Shown in pieces: positions 16,019 to 23,608 of a stretch of 38,894 nt of DNA (positions within the stretch are counted from its first letter, which is position 1; the number at the start of each line of letters is the position of its first letter). The position numbers were made by a program, and so were the translations under genes. This DNA comes from Bradyrhizobium cajani. Its GTDB lineage: Bacteria > Pseudomonadota > Alphaproteobacteria > Rhizobiales > Xanthobacteraceae. The stretch lies in NCBI RefSeq assembly GCF_009759665.1, contig NZ_WQNE01000052.1, positions 1 to 38,894 on the forward strand. The letters run 5' to 3'. The notes beneath the pieces were generated by a model. The model was not told the DNA's origin. It saw only the letters and a program-made list of their open reading frames with translations, and searched no databases.

Positions 16019-16648
16019 ATGGCGAGCCTCACAGTCACCGACGAGCAGGTCAGGGCCACCCCGGCCAAAGTGATCCAGCCGGCCTGGGTCCGGATCACGC
16101 ACTGGATCAACGCGCTTGCCATGATCCTGATGATCCTGTCGGGCTGGCAGATCTACAACGCCTCGCCGCTGTTCGGCTTCAGCTTTCCGCGCGAATATAC
16201 GCTGGGTGGTTGGCTCGGCGGCGGTTTGCTCTGGCACTTTGCGGCGATGTGGCTCTTGATGATCAACGGCCTCGTTTATCTCATCACCGGTTTCGCCACC
16301 GGCCGCTTTCGCAGGAAGCTGCTGCCGATCACCGCGTCCGGGGTGCTCCACGATGTCAGGGCGGCGCTCACCTTCAGGCTCGGCCATGACGATCTCACCG
16401 TCTACAATTACGTGCAGCGCCTGCTCTATGCCGGCATCATCGTGGTCGGCGTGCTGATCGTGCTCTCCGGCCTTGGAATGTGGAAACCGGTGCAGCTCTA
16501 CTATCTGGTGATGCTGTTCGGCGACTATCCGACCGCGCGCTATGTCCACTTCTTCTGCATGGCCGCGATCTGCGCGTTCCTCGTCATTCACGTCCTGCTC
16601 GCGCTGCTGGTGCCGAAGAGCCTGCGCGCGATGATCATCGGACGTTAA
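16019..16648 (+). CDS. Membrane cytochrome b (b561/hydrogenase-cytochrome type)
   Basis: A 209-residue integral membrane protein with four main helices (about 27-46, 67-90, 136-153, 176-197). Four histidines are placed as in di-haem cytochromes of the NiFe-hydrogenase/b561 class: His28 (RITHWINAL), His73 (LLWHFAAMW), His177 (RYVHFFCMA) and His191 (LVIHVLLAL). Such proteins move electrons between the quinone pool and a periplasmic redox partner. The next gene, 11 bases downstream, encodes a Tat-exported molybdoenzyme, so the two almost certainly form one membrane-bound enzyme, in the manner of MsrPQ but with an unrelated cytochrome family. Start chosen at ATG 16019 rather than 15986 because of the TATAAT at 15981. 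Confidence 0.9.
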   Translation: MASLTVTDEQVRATPAKVIQPAWVRITHWINALAMILMILSGWQIYNASPLFGFSFPREYTLGGWLGGGLLWHFAAMWLLMINGLVYLITGFATGRFRRKLLPITASGVLHDVRAALTFRLGHDDLTVYNYVQRLLYAGIIVVGVLIVLSGLGMWKPVQLYYLVMLFGDYPTARYVHFFCMAAICAFLVIHVLLALLVPKSLRAMIIGR

Positions 16649-16659
16649 GGGAGCAAGTC

Positions 16660-17442
16660 ATGGCCAAGCGCTCATTCCTGATCCCCGGCGTCGACAAGCG
16701 GCTGCTGATCAAGGACTCCATCAAGGCGATGCCGGATCCCTGCCGCCGCCGCTTCATCGCGGGCGGCGCCAGCCTCGGGGCGCTGACGCTGCTCACCGGC
16801 TGCGACGTGATCGATTCGTCCTCGGCCGAAACCATGCTGGCGAAGGTCTCGAAGTTCAACGACGCGGTGCAGGCCTGGATGTTCAATCCCGACGCGCTGG
16901 CGCCGACCTTTCCCGAGAGCGCGATCACCAAACCGTTCCCGTTCAACGCCTATTACGATCTCGACGACGCGCCCGAGATCGCGGCTGCGGACTGGAAGCT
17001 GGAGGTGCGCGGCCTCGTCGACAACAAGAAGTCCTGGACGCTGGACGAGCTCTATCAATTGCCGCAGGTGACGCAGATCACCCGCCACATCTGCGTCGAG
17101 GGCTGGAGCGCGATCGGCAGCTGGACCGGCACGCCGCTGCGCGATTTCCTCAGGCTGATCGGCGCCGACACGCGCGCCCAATATGTCTGGTTCCAGTGTG
17201 CCGACAAGGACGGCTACAATTCGCCGCTCGACATGCGCAGCGCGCTGCATCCGCAGACCCAGATGACGTTCAAGTTCGCCAACGACATCCTGCCGCGTGC
17301 CTACGGCTTCCCGATGAAGATCCGTGTCCCGACCAAGCTTGGCTTCAAGAACCCGAAATACGTCGTCTCGATGGAAGTCACCAACGACTACAAGGGCGGC
17401 TATTGGGAAGACCAGGGGTACAATTCGTTCAGCGGGAGTTGA
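16660..17442 (+). CDS. Tat-exported molybdopterin-dependent oxidoreductase, putative lipoprotein (sulfite-oxidase fold)
   Basis: A 260-residue protein of the sulfite oxidase/MsrP molybdopterin superfamily. A twin-arginine signal lies at 28-48 (CRRRFIAGGASLGALTLLTGC) and ends in a lipobox LTGC with Cys48 as probable lipidation site, so it should be exported folded and anchored on the periplasmic side. The Mo-ligand cysteine is Cys145 in RHICVEGWSAIGSW; FQCADKDGYNSPLDM and RAYGFPMKIRVPTKLGFKNPK resemble the rest of the active-site fold. It is cotranscribed with the cytochrome b upstream, which would supply or take electrons. The substrate is not known. The gene has a good GGGAG before the ATG and ends right at a palindromic repeat. 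Confidence 0.93.
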   Translation: MAKRSFLIPGVDKRLLIKDSIKAMPDPCRRRFIAGGASLGALTLLTGCDVIDSSSAETMLAKVSKFNDAVQAWMFNPDALAPTFPESAITKPFPFNAYYDLDDAPEIAAADWKLEVRGLVDNKKSWTLDELYQLPQVTQITRHICVEGWSAIGSWTGTPLRDFLRLIGADTRAQYVWFQCADKDGYNSPLDMRSALHPQTQMTFKFANDILPRAYGFPMKIRVPTKLGFKNPKYVVSMEVTNDYKGGYWEDQGYNSFSGS

Positions 17443-17444
17443 GA

Positions 17445-17520
17445 GGGCGAATAGCGAATGGGGGGTAGCGAATAGGGAAGCAGCGAAGCCGCTCGCTATT
17501 CGCTATTCGCCATTCGCCCT
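17445..17520. repeat. Palindromic repeat, family D (copy 1), overlapping the MFS stop codon
   Basis: GGCGAATAGCGAAT (17446-17459) pairs with ATTCGCTATTCGCC (17498-17511), with extra tandem units of CGAATAG around it. It lies between the convergent molybdoenzyme and MFS genes and encodes the last residues and stop codon of the MFS protein. Second copy at 23549-23608. Confidence 0.9.
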
Positions 17521-18704
17521 TCTGGCCCCACCTTCCTCTGGCACAACGCCGCGACCGCCCCGAGCGCCAGCAGTGCCGCCGAGACATTCAGCGCGTAACT
17601 CAAGCTCCCCAGCGCATCCGTGATCGCGCCGACGACGATCGGCCCCAGCGTCTGGCCGACGCCGAACGAGATCGTCATCGCCGCGATCGCGGTCGGCCAC
17701 ATCTGCGGCGGATAGTTGAAGCGCACGAAGGCGGTGGTCGAGCCGACCACGGCGAAGAAGGCGACGCCGAACACCACTGCGGAGACGGCGAGCCATGCCG
17801 GCGAATGTCCGAGCATCGGCAGGGCCGCACCTAACGCGTTGGTGCCGAGGATGATGGCGGTGGCAAGTCCGCCGCGGTCGAGCGCCAGCACGCCGCGCCA
17901 GGCCCAGGGTGTGACGAAGGCGCTGAGGCCGATCAGGCTCCAGAACGCCGCCTGCGCCGCGGCCCCGCCGCCGCCGTCGCGCACATAGGCGATCATGAAG
18001 GTCATGTAGGCGATGTAGCCGGCGCCGAACAGGAAGTAGCCGGCGAGATAGATCAGCACGGGAAGGATCGCGAAGGCGGCATGACTGCCTTCCGAGAAGC
18101 GTGCGCCGCTCTCGATGCGGATCAGGAATAGCGGAATTGTCATCGCGACGGACAGCAGCGTCAGCGCCCACCACACCACCCACCACGAGCCTGGCCCGAA
18201 ATATTGCAGCGTGAACGGGGCAATCAGCCCCGAGGCGAGAATGCCGATGCCGGGCCCGGCATAGAACAGGCTCAGCAGGAAATTGGCCCGCTCCGGGCGC
18301 GACTGGGCAATGGTCGCCGCCAGCGCGCCGCCGGCGACGAAGCCGGCCGCGGCCCCTAAGCCCAGCACGAGACGCGCGAGACTGAGCGCAATGAAATTGC
18401 CGGTCAGCGCGCAGGTGGCGAGCGCGGCGACGCAGGCCAGGGTTCCGCCGCGGATCGCCGCCGCCCAGCCGACACGCTGGATCAGGCGGGATGCGACCAG
18501 CGCGCCCGCGAGATAGCCGACGGCGTTGATCGTGTTCATGAAACCGGCCGCCGAGTAGGACCAGCCGAGATCTTCCCGCATGTCCGGCAGCACCAGCGCA
18601 TAGGCAAAACGGCCGATGCCGAGCCCGACCGTCGCCGCCAGCGACAGGGTCAGGATCAGCCGCGCGGGGCGCGCGTCGGATGGGGGGCGGTCAGGGGCGT
18701 GCAA
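17496..18704 (-). CDS. MFS transporter, YbfB/YjiJ family
   Basis: About 402 residues with twelve hydrophobic helices and the pattern of the YbfB/YjiJ group of major facilitator carriers (SLAATVGLGIGRFAYALVLP near the start, then MREDLGWSYSAAGFMNTINA). Substrate is unknown. The start is most likely TTG at 18704: GGAG lies six bases upstream and the carrier begins about 13 residues later; an ATG 38 codons earlier (18818) gives a Cys/Pro/Arg-rich leader that does not fit. The last residues GRMANSE and the TAG stop come from the family D repeat, so the C-terminus was extended or replaced when the repeat arrived. Confidence 0.87.
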   Translation of the reverse strand: MHAPDRPPSDARPARLILTLSLAATVGLGIGRFAYALVLPDMREDLGWSYSAAGFMNTINAVGYLAGALVASRLIQRVGWAAAIRGGTLACVAALATCALTGNFIALSLARLVLGLGAAAGFVAGGALAATIAQSRPERANFLLSLFYAGPGIGILASGLIAPFTLQYFGPGSWWVVWWALTLLSVAMTIPLFLIRIESGARFSEGSHAAFAILPVLIYLAGYFLFGAGYIAYMTFMIAYVRDGGGGAAAQAAFWSLIGLSAFVTPWAWRGVLALDRGGLATAIILGTNALGAALPMLGHSPAWLAVSAVVFGVAFFAVVGSTTAFVRFNYPPQMWPTAIAAMTISFGVGQTLGPIVVGAITDALGSLSYALNVSAALLALGAVAALCQRKVGPEGRMANSE

Positions 18705-18826
18705 GGGGTACTCCGGCGGCTGGAGTGTGGCAGGCCCCGCCGGCTTTGCACAGCCGCGGCGCGGCAATGGTGTCTTGCCAAGCGCGCAACGCCGCTCTAG
18801 CACTCCGGCCGAATTCATCCCCGCTC

Positions 18827-18897
18827 GTCATGCCCGGGCCTGACCCGGGCATCCATCTTCAAGAACGCTGGATTGCCGGGTCAAGCCCGGCGATGAT
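18827..18897. repeat. Palindromic repeat, family E (copy 1)
   Basis: Begins GTCATGCCCGGGCCTGACCCGGGCATCC, a hairpin on its own, and continues to a second hairpin CCGGGTCAAGCCCGG. It sits immediately upstream of leuB, ending 24 bases before its ATG. Related copy at 37166-37266. Confidence 0.85.
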
Positions 18898-18921
18898 GAG
18901 AAAAAACTGAGGACACGACCC

Positions 18922-20034
18922 ATGGCGACCCACAAACTGCTGCTGCTCCCCGGCGACGGTATCGGCCCCGAGGTGATGGGCGAGGTGAAGCGGCTGATCG
19001 ACTGGCTCAACGCGGCCGGGATCGCCAAATTCGAGACCGACACCGGCCTCGTCGGCGGCGCGGCCTATGACGCGCACAAGGTGTCGATCTCCGAGGGCGA
19101 CATGGTGAAGGCAAAAGACGCCGACGCCGTGATCTTCGGCGCGGTCGGCGGCCCGAAGTGGGATGCGGTGCCCTACGAGGTGCGCCCGGAAGCCGGCCTG
19201 CTCCGCCTGCGCAAGGATCTCGCCCTGTTCGCCAACCTCCGCCCGGCCGTGTGCTACCCGGCACTGGCGGACGCTTCGAGCCTGAAGCGCGAGGCGGTCG
19301 AAGGCCTCGACATCGTCATCGTGCGCGAGCTCACCGGCGGCGTCTATTTCGGCGAGCCCAAGACCATCACCGATCTCGGCAACGGCCAGAAGCGCGCCAT
19401 CGATACCCAGGTCTACGACACCTATGAGATCGAGCGCATCGGTCGCGTCGCCTTCGAGCTTGCGAAGAAGCGCAAGAACAAGGTGACGTCGATGGAGAAG
19501 CGCAACGTCATGAAGTCGGGCGTGCTCTGGAACGAGGTCATGACCCAGGTCCACAAGCGCGAATATCCCGACGTCACGCTCGAACATCAGCTCGCGGATT
19601 CCGGCGGCATGATGCTGGTGAAGTGGCCGAAGCAGTTCGACGTCATCGTCACCGACAATCTGTTCGGCGACATGCTGTCGGACATCGCGGCGATGCTCAC
19701 CGGATCGCTCGGCATGCTGCCCTCGGCCTCGCTCGGCGAGGTCGATGTGAAGAGCAAGAAGCGCAAGGCGCTGTACGAGCCCGTGCACGGCTCGGCGCCC
19801 GATATCGCCGGCAAGGGCCTCGCCAATCCGATCGCGATGATCTCGTCCTTCGGCATGGCGCTGCGCTACTCCTTCGACATGGGCGCGCTCGCCGACAAGG
19901 TCGACGCCGCCATCGCCGCGGTGCTCGCGAGCGGCCTGCGTACCGCCGACATCAAGTCGGAGGGCACCACCGCCGCCTCGACGACGCAGATGGGCGAAGC
20001 GATCCTGAAGGAATTGCAGAAGCTGCACGCCTGA
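18922..20034 (+). CDS. leuB: 3-Isopropylmalate dehydrogenase
   Basis: A 370-residue NAD-dependent oxidative decarboxylase, converting 3-isopropylmalate to 2-ketoisocaproate in leucine synthesis. Motifs match the family: LLLPGDGIGPEVM near the start, LRKDLALFANLRPAVCYP, VRELTGGVYFGEPKT (substrate loop), the signature region DNLFGDMLSDIAAMLTGSLG with metal-binding aspartates, and EPVHGSAPDIAGKG near the C-terminal cofactor site. GAGGA precedes the ATG. The gene is preceded by a family E repeat and followed by a family F repeat, and it is not linked in an operon with leuC or leuD. Confidence 0.98.
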   Translation: MATHKLLLLPGDGIGPEVMGEVKRLIDWLNAAGIAKFETDTGLVGGAAYDAHKVSISEGDMVKAKDADAVIFGAVGGPKWDAVPYEVRPEAGLLRLRKDLALFANLRPAVCYPALADASSLKREAVEGLDIVIVRELTGGVYFGEPKTITDLGNGQKRAIDTQVYDTYEIERIGRVAFELAKKRKNKVTSMEKRNVMKSGVLWNEVMTQVHKREYPDVTLEHQLADSGGMMLVKWPKQFDVIVTDNLFGDMLSDIAAMLTGSLGMLPSASLGEVDVKSKKRKALYEPVHGSAPDIAGKGLANPIAMISSFGMALRYSFDMGALADKVDAAIAAVLASGLRTADIKSEGTTAASTTQMGEAILKELQKLHA

Positions 20035-20045
20035 CGGTAAGAGTC

Positions 20046-20158
20046 GTAGCCCGGATGAGCGCCGCGACATCCGGGACTTTGCCCGCAGTGTTCCCGGGTA
20101 TCGCGGAGCCTGTCATCGGGCGGCGCGTCGCGCCGACCCGTTGGCTCACCCGGGCTAC
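20046..20158. repeat. Palindromic repeat, family F, carrying the shared 45-bp hairpin module
   Basis: Outer arms GTAGCCCGG (20046-20054) and CCGGGCTAC (20150-20158). Inside, at 20103-20147, is a 45-bp module beginning GCGGAGCCTGTCATCGGGC and ending GACCCGTTGGCTC, which also occurs in two family C repeats (20925-20969 and 33169-33213). It lies between leuB and the acyltransferase gene. Confidence 0.9.
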
Positions 20159-20178
20159 GCGCTCATCGGAGCCGGTTC

Positions 20179-20820
20179 ATGGATGCGCCCCGCCCCAAGA
20201 TCGCGGAAACGATCATCCATGAGACGGTGCGGCTGCGCGAGGCGCAGATCGGGCGGCGCTGCGAAGTCCTCGCCAACACGCGCATCGAATATGCCTCGCT
20301 CGGCGACTATTCCTATCTCGGCGAGAATTGCGAGGTCGCCGATGCCGCGATCGGCAAGTTTACGGCCATCGCCAATTCGGTGCGGATCGGCGCGCCGAAC
20401 CATCCGATGGGCCGGCCGTCCCAGCATCGCTTCACCTATTGCCCGGAATATTACGCGGCGACGGCAACGCGTGACCGCGACTTCTTCGCGGACCGCCGCG
20501 GCGACCGGGTGATCGTCGGCAATGATGTCTGGATCGGCCACGCCGCCATCCTGCTGCCGGGCGTGCGCGTCGGCGACGGCGCGGTGATCGCCGCGGGCGC
20601 GGTCGTCAGCCGCGATGTCGAGCCCTACACCATCGTCGGCGGCGTTCCCGCGCGCCCGATCCGCAAGCGCTTTGACGGTTCCGTTGCAGACAGCCTGCGC
20701 CGCATCGCCTGGTGGGATTGGCCGGATGAGATCATCTTCGAGCGCCTCGGCGATTTCCGCTCCGAGGCGATCGAAGAGTTTTGCAAACGGTACGACCCGG
20801 CGTATGGCGCCGTAGCGTAA
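20179..20820 (+). CDS. Hexapeptide-repeat acyltransferase (phosphonate-locus type)
   Basis: A 213-residue left-handed beta-helix acyltransferase. Residues 20-75 give irregular hexapeptide rungs (LGDYSYLGENCEVADAAIGK), an insertion contains NHPMGRPSQHRFTY, and VIVGNDVWIGHAAILLPGV and VIAAGAVVSRDVEPYTIVGG form the xenobiotic-acetyltransferase-like core, with the probable catalytic His in NHPMG. The closing AWWDWP is typical. It resembles the transferase hexapeptide family often encoded in phosphonate (phn) operons, but no phn gene is near. The ATG has GGAG eight bases upstream, just beyond the family F repeat. Acetyl-CoA as donor is inferred from the fold; the acceptor is unknown. Confidence 0.88.
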   Translation: MDAPRPKIAETIIHETVRLREAQIGRRCEVLANTRIEYASLGDYSYLGENCEVADAAIGKFTAIANSVRIGAPNHPMGRPSQHRFTYCPEYYAATATRDRDFFADRRGDRVIVGNDVWIGHAAILLPGVRVGDGAVIAAGAVVSRDVEPYTIVGGVPARPIRKRFDGSVADSLRRIAWWDWPDEIIFERLGDFRSEAIEEFCKRYDPAYGAVA

Positions 20821-20828
20821 CCTCAGCC

Positions 20829-20977
20829 GTCTTTGCGAGGAGCCCGCGACAAAATTGCGAAGCAATTTTGCGCTGGCGACGAAGCAATCCAGAATCTTTC
20901 CGCGGGGAGATTCTGGATTGCTTCGCGGAGCCTGTCATCGGGCCGCGCTTCGCGCGGACCCGTTGGCTCGCAATGAC
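20829..20977. repeat. Palindromic repeat, family C (copy 3), mosaic with two inserts
   Basis: Outer ends GTCTTTGCGAGG and CTCGCAATGAC. Compared with the simple copies it has a 30-base extra segment (20851-20880) with hairpin CAAAATTGC/GCAATTTTG, flanked by GCGAC on both sides, and the 45-bp module at 20925-20969 in place of the usual right arm. Confidence 0.88.
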
Positions 20978-21009
20978 GTGGAGAGGCAGGAGTGGCCTGC
21001 GGCATCTCA

Positions 21010-21044
21010 CTAAAAAAATGGCCGGGCGCGAGCCCGGCCATTTT
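21010..21044 (-). terminator. Rho-independent terminator of the small secreted protein gene
   Basis: AAAATGGCCGGGC (21015-21027) and GCCCGGCCATTTT (21032-21044) form a perfect 13-pair stem with a GCGA loop. On the minus strand it is followed by TTTTA and lies 22 bases after the stop of the gene at 21067. Confidence 0.88.
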
Positions 21045-21066
21045 GATTCGGATAGCCGCTTCCGGC

Positions 21067-21450
21067 TCAGTACAGCGGGAAGTTCTGCGGATAGCCGCCG
21101 ACATCGGCCGGCGTCGAGAGCGGCTGGCGATCGATCGGGCGGTTGAGGTTTTCGCGGGCGAAGGACGGATAGCCCACGGCCGGCGGGAAGGCGTAGTCGG
21201 TGAACTTGCGGTCGCCCGGATTGACCTCGGTGCCGCCGTCGAGCCAGGAGCGCTTGCTCACATAGATGCGGGTACGACCCTGCTGATAGACCGCGTTGGG
21301 ACCGCTCGGGCCGTAATAGGGGCGGCCGCGATCGTCATACCGCTTGGTCTTGGTGTCGGCCGAAGCCGGCGTCGCGAAGGCCACGGCAATCGCGGCGCCC
21401 GCCGCAAGCCAGGTCGCCAGTTTGTTCGCCGCAGAGAATTTCGAGCTCAT
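21067..21450 (-). CDS. Small secreted hypothetical protein
   Basis: 127 residues with a Sec signal peptide (about 1-31, hydrophobic core WLAAGAAIAVAFATPASA, cleavage after ASA) and a mature chain rich in Tyr, Pro, Arg and Asp with no recognised domain (KRYDDRGRPYYGPSGPNAVY, then YVSKRSWLDGGTEVNPGDRK). Start at ATG 21450 because AAGGGGA is eight bases upstream; the frame opens 13 codons earlier. It has its own strong terminator, so it is probably a single-gene transcript. Such small Tyr/Pro-rich periplasmic proteins are common in Bradyrhizobium; role unknown. Confidence 0.82.
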   Translation of the reverse strand: MSSKFSAANKLATWLAAGAAIAVAFATPASADTKTKRYDDRGRPYYGPSGPNAVYQQGRTRIYVSKRSWLDGGTEVNPGDRKFTDYAFPPAVGYPSFARENLNRPIDRQPLSTPADVGGYPQNFPLY

Positions 21451-21605
21451 CACGTCCCCTTCAGGCGGCAAGCCGCCAGTCGATTTCACCCCATACTAGC
21501 GCGGCCGGGGCGGCTGCAACTAGGTCAATTGGGTCACACCAGATGGGAATAATCGTGCGCGCTGGCAAAAGTTGCATGAATACCAGCCACTTGACCTTGA
21601 TGAGC

Positions 21606-22394
21606 TCAAAGCGCTCCGCGCAATTGCGCGTTCGCGGCGCCCAGCAGCCAGTCCGACGAGTCGCGGGGCTCGCAACCCCTGCGCTTCAGCTCCGCACGGG
21701 CGAACAATTCGGCCAGCTTCGGCTCGTTGCCCGAGGCCAAGAGCGTCAGCTGGTTCAGCGTGCAGGCGATCGCCGCGCGCTGGGCGGGCAGGGTGTCGCC
21801 CTGGCAGGAGAAGCCGGAGATCTGGAGCGCCGGCTCCTCGCTGCGCTTGAGGTAGCCGAGGCAGGATGGCGTCCCCTTGTCCGTGCCGGTCGGCCGGAAC
21901 AGGGCGACGGGGCCGAATTTGGTGTCGATCAGGCCGGCCTGCTCGAGCGTGGTGGTCGCGCCCAGGCCCATCTGGACTGCCAGGTCCGCTGTCGCCGGAC
22001 GGGCCACGTCGAATTCGCCGCCCTCCCGGTAAATCTCGAGCTCGGCCACGGGCCTGTCAGCCTCGCGCGCCCAGCGCATCACGTCCCTGCGGCCGCCTTC
22101 GGGATGCCGAAGGATGATGTAAGATGCTGTTTTCTCGGATGAATCGAGCCGGCTGAGGGCGAAGGCCGGGTGCGAACGGTCGGCCACGCTCCAGCCCGGC
22201 TTGTCCGCCGGCGCATCGTCGCGCAAGTCTGGCAGCCGGCCGAGCGCGGCGAGGGCCAGGATGGCAAACAGAGCGAGCGCCCCCACATAGGCGAACAGGC
22301 GCGCCAGCGTGCCGACGACCTCGTCGGCCAAGGCTGCAAGCGCCAGATGGACTTGAGTGGGGGGTGCGGCCGTGCTGGCCTCAGGCGACTGCAT
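21606..22394 (-). CDS. Membrane-anchored hypothetical protein
   Basis: 262 residues: a short cytosolic N-terminus, one transmembrane helix at about 34-53 (FAYVGALALFAILALAALG), then a roughly 205-residue domain expected in the periplasm. This domain has four cysteines (in PSCLGYL, FSCQGD, IACTLNQL and RRGCEPRD) that could form disulfides. Features such as RHPEGGRRDVMRW and IDTKFGPVALF do not match a family I can name. It is divergent from asd with 116 bases between; possibly conserved in Bradyrhizobium only. Confidence 0.8.
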   Translation of the reverse strand: MQSPEASTAAPPTQVHLALAALADEVVGTLARLFAYVGALALFAILALAALGRLPDLRDDAPADKPGWSVADRSHPAFALSRLDSSEKTASYIILRHPEGGRRDVMRWAREADRPVAELEIYREGGEFDVARPATADLAVQMGLGATTTLEQAGLIDTKFGPVALFRPTGTDKGTPSCLGYLKRSEEPALQISGFSCQGDTLPAQRAAIACTLNQLTLLASGNEPKLAELFARAELKRRGCEPRDSSDWLLGAANAQLRGAL

Positions 22395-22510
22395 CCACGG
22401 CCTTCTGGCATGGTCGAACGTTGTCTTGGGGCCGGTTCTCGCATAGAAGCGCTGCTCTTCCTGTTTAAGCGTCAGCTTCGGGAACGGGCTTTTTCATCGG
22501 AGAGTGAACG

Positions 22511-23545
22511 ATGGGTTACAAAGTCGCAGTAGTCGGCGCGACCGGCAATGTCGGACGGGAAATGCTCAACATCCTCGATGAGCGCAAATTCCCCGCGGAC
22601 GAGGTCGTGGCCCTGGCGTCGCGCCGCAGCGTCGGCGTCGAGGTCTCCTATGGCGACCGCACCCTGAAGGTCAAAGCGCTCGAGCATTACGACTTCTCCG
22701 ACGTCGACATCTGCCTGATGTCGGCCGGCGGCTCGGTGTCGAAGGAATGGTCGCCGCAGATCGGCGCCGCCGGCGCCGTCGTGATCGACAATTCCTCCGC
22801 CTGGCGCATGGATCCGGACGTGCCGCTGATCGTGCCGGAAGTGAACGCGGCTGCGACCGAAGGCTTCAAGAAGAAGAACATCATCGCCAACCCGAACTGC
22901 TCGACCGCGCAGCTCGTGGTCGCGCTCAAGCCCCTGCACGACAAGGCGACGATCAAGCGCGTCGTGGTCTCGACCTATCAATCCGTGTCGGGCGCCGGCA
23001 AGGACGCGATGGACGAACTGTTCTCGCAGACCAAGGCCGTCTACACCAATGACGAGCTGGTCGCGAAGAAATTCCCCAAGCGCATCGCCTTCAACGTCAT
23101 CCCCCACATCGACGTCTTCATGGAAGACGGCTTCACCAAGGAAGAGTGGAAGATGATGGCGGAGACCAAGAAGATCCTTGATCCCAAGATCAAGCTCACC
23201 GCCACCTGCGTGCGCGTGCCGGTGTTCGTCGGCCATTCCGAGGCCGTCAACATCGAGTTCGAGAATCCGATCACCGCGGATGAAGCGCGCGAGATCCTGC
23301 GCAAGGCGCCCGGCTGCCTCGTCATCGACAAGCAGGAGCCCGGCGGCTACGCCACGCCGTATGAAGCGGCCGGCGAGGACGCCACCTATATCAGCCGCAT
23401 CCGCGAGGACGCGACGGTGGAGAACGGTCTGGCGCTGTGGTGCGTGTCCGACAATCTTCGCAAGGGCGCCGCGCTCAACGCGATCCAGATCGCGGAAGTC
23501 CTGATCAACCGCAAGCTGATCACCGCGAAGAAGAAGGCGGCGTAA
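22511..23545 (+). CDS. asd: Aspartate-semialdehyde dehydrogenase
   Basis: A 344-residue NADP-dependent enzyme that reduces aspartyl phosphate to aspartate semialdehyde, the branch point to lysine/diaminopimelate, threonine and methionine. The dinucleotide motif is GATGNVG (9-15), the active-site thiol is Cys130 in NPNCSTAQ, and the catalytic base His lies in RVPVFVGHSEAVNIEF. Length is normal. GGAGAG precedes the ATG by nine bases. It converges on carbonic anhydrase with a family D repeat between the stops. Confidence 0.98.
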   Translation: MGYKVAVVGATGNVGREMLNILDERKFPADEVVALASRRSVGVEVSYGDRTLKVKALEHYDFSDVDICLMSAGGSVSKEWSPQIGAAGAVVIDNSSAWRMDPDVPLIVPEVNAAATEGFKKKNIIANPNCSTAQLVVALKPLHDKATIKRVVVSTYQSVSGAGKDAMDELFSQTKAVYTNDELVAKKFPKRIAFNVIPHIDVFMEDGFTKEEWKMMAETKKILDPKIKLTATCVRVPVFVGHSEAVNIEFENPITADEAREILRKAPGCLVIDKQEPGGYATPYEAAGEDATYISRIREDATVENGLALWCVSDNLRKGAALNAIQIAEVLINRKLITAKKKAA

Positions 23546-23548
23546 GCG

Positions 23549-23608
23549 GTGAATGGTGAGTGGCGAATAGCGAGTGGACCATTCGCCACTCGCTATTCGC
23601 CATTCGCG
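23549..23608. repeat. Palindromic repeat, family D (copy 2), overlapping the carbonic anhydrase stop codon
   Basis: TGGCGAATAGCGAGTGG (23561-23577) is perfectly complementary to 23586-23602, loop of eight bases. It lies between convergent asd and carbonic anhydrase genes and encodes the last residues (SANGE) and TAG stop of the latter. Confidence 0.92.
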
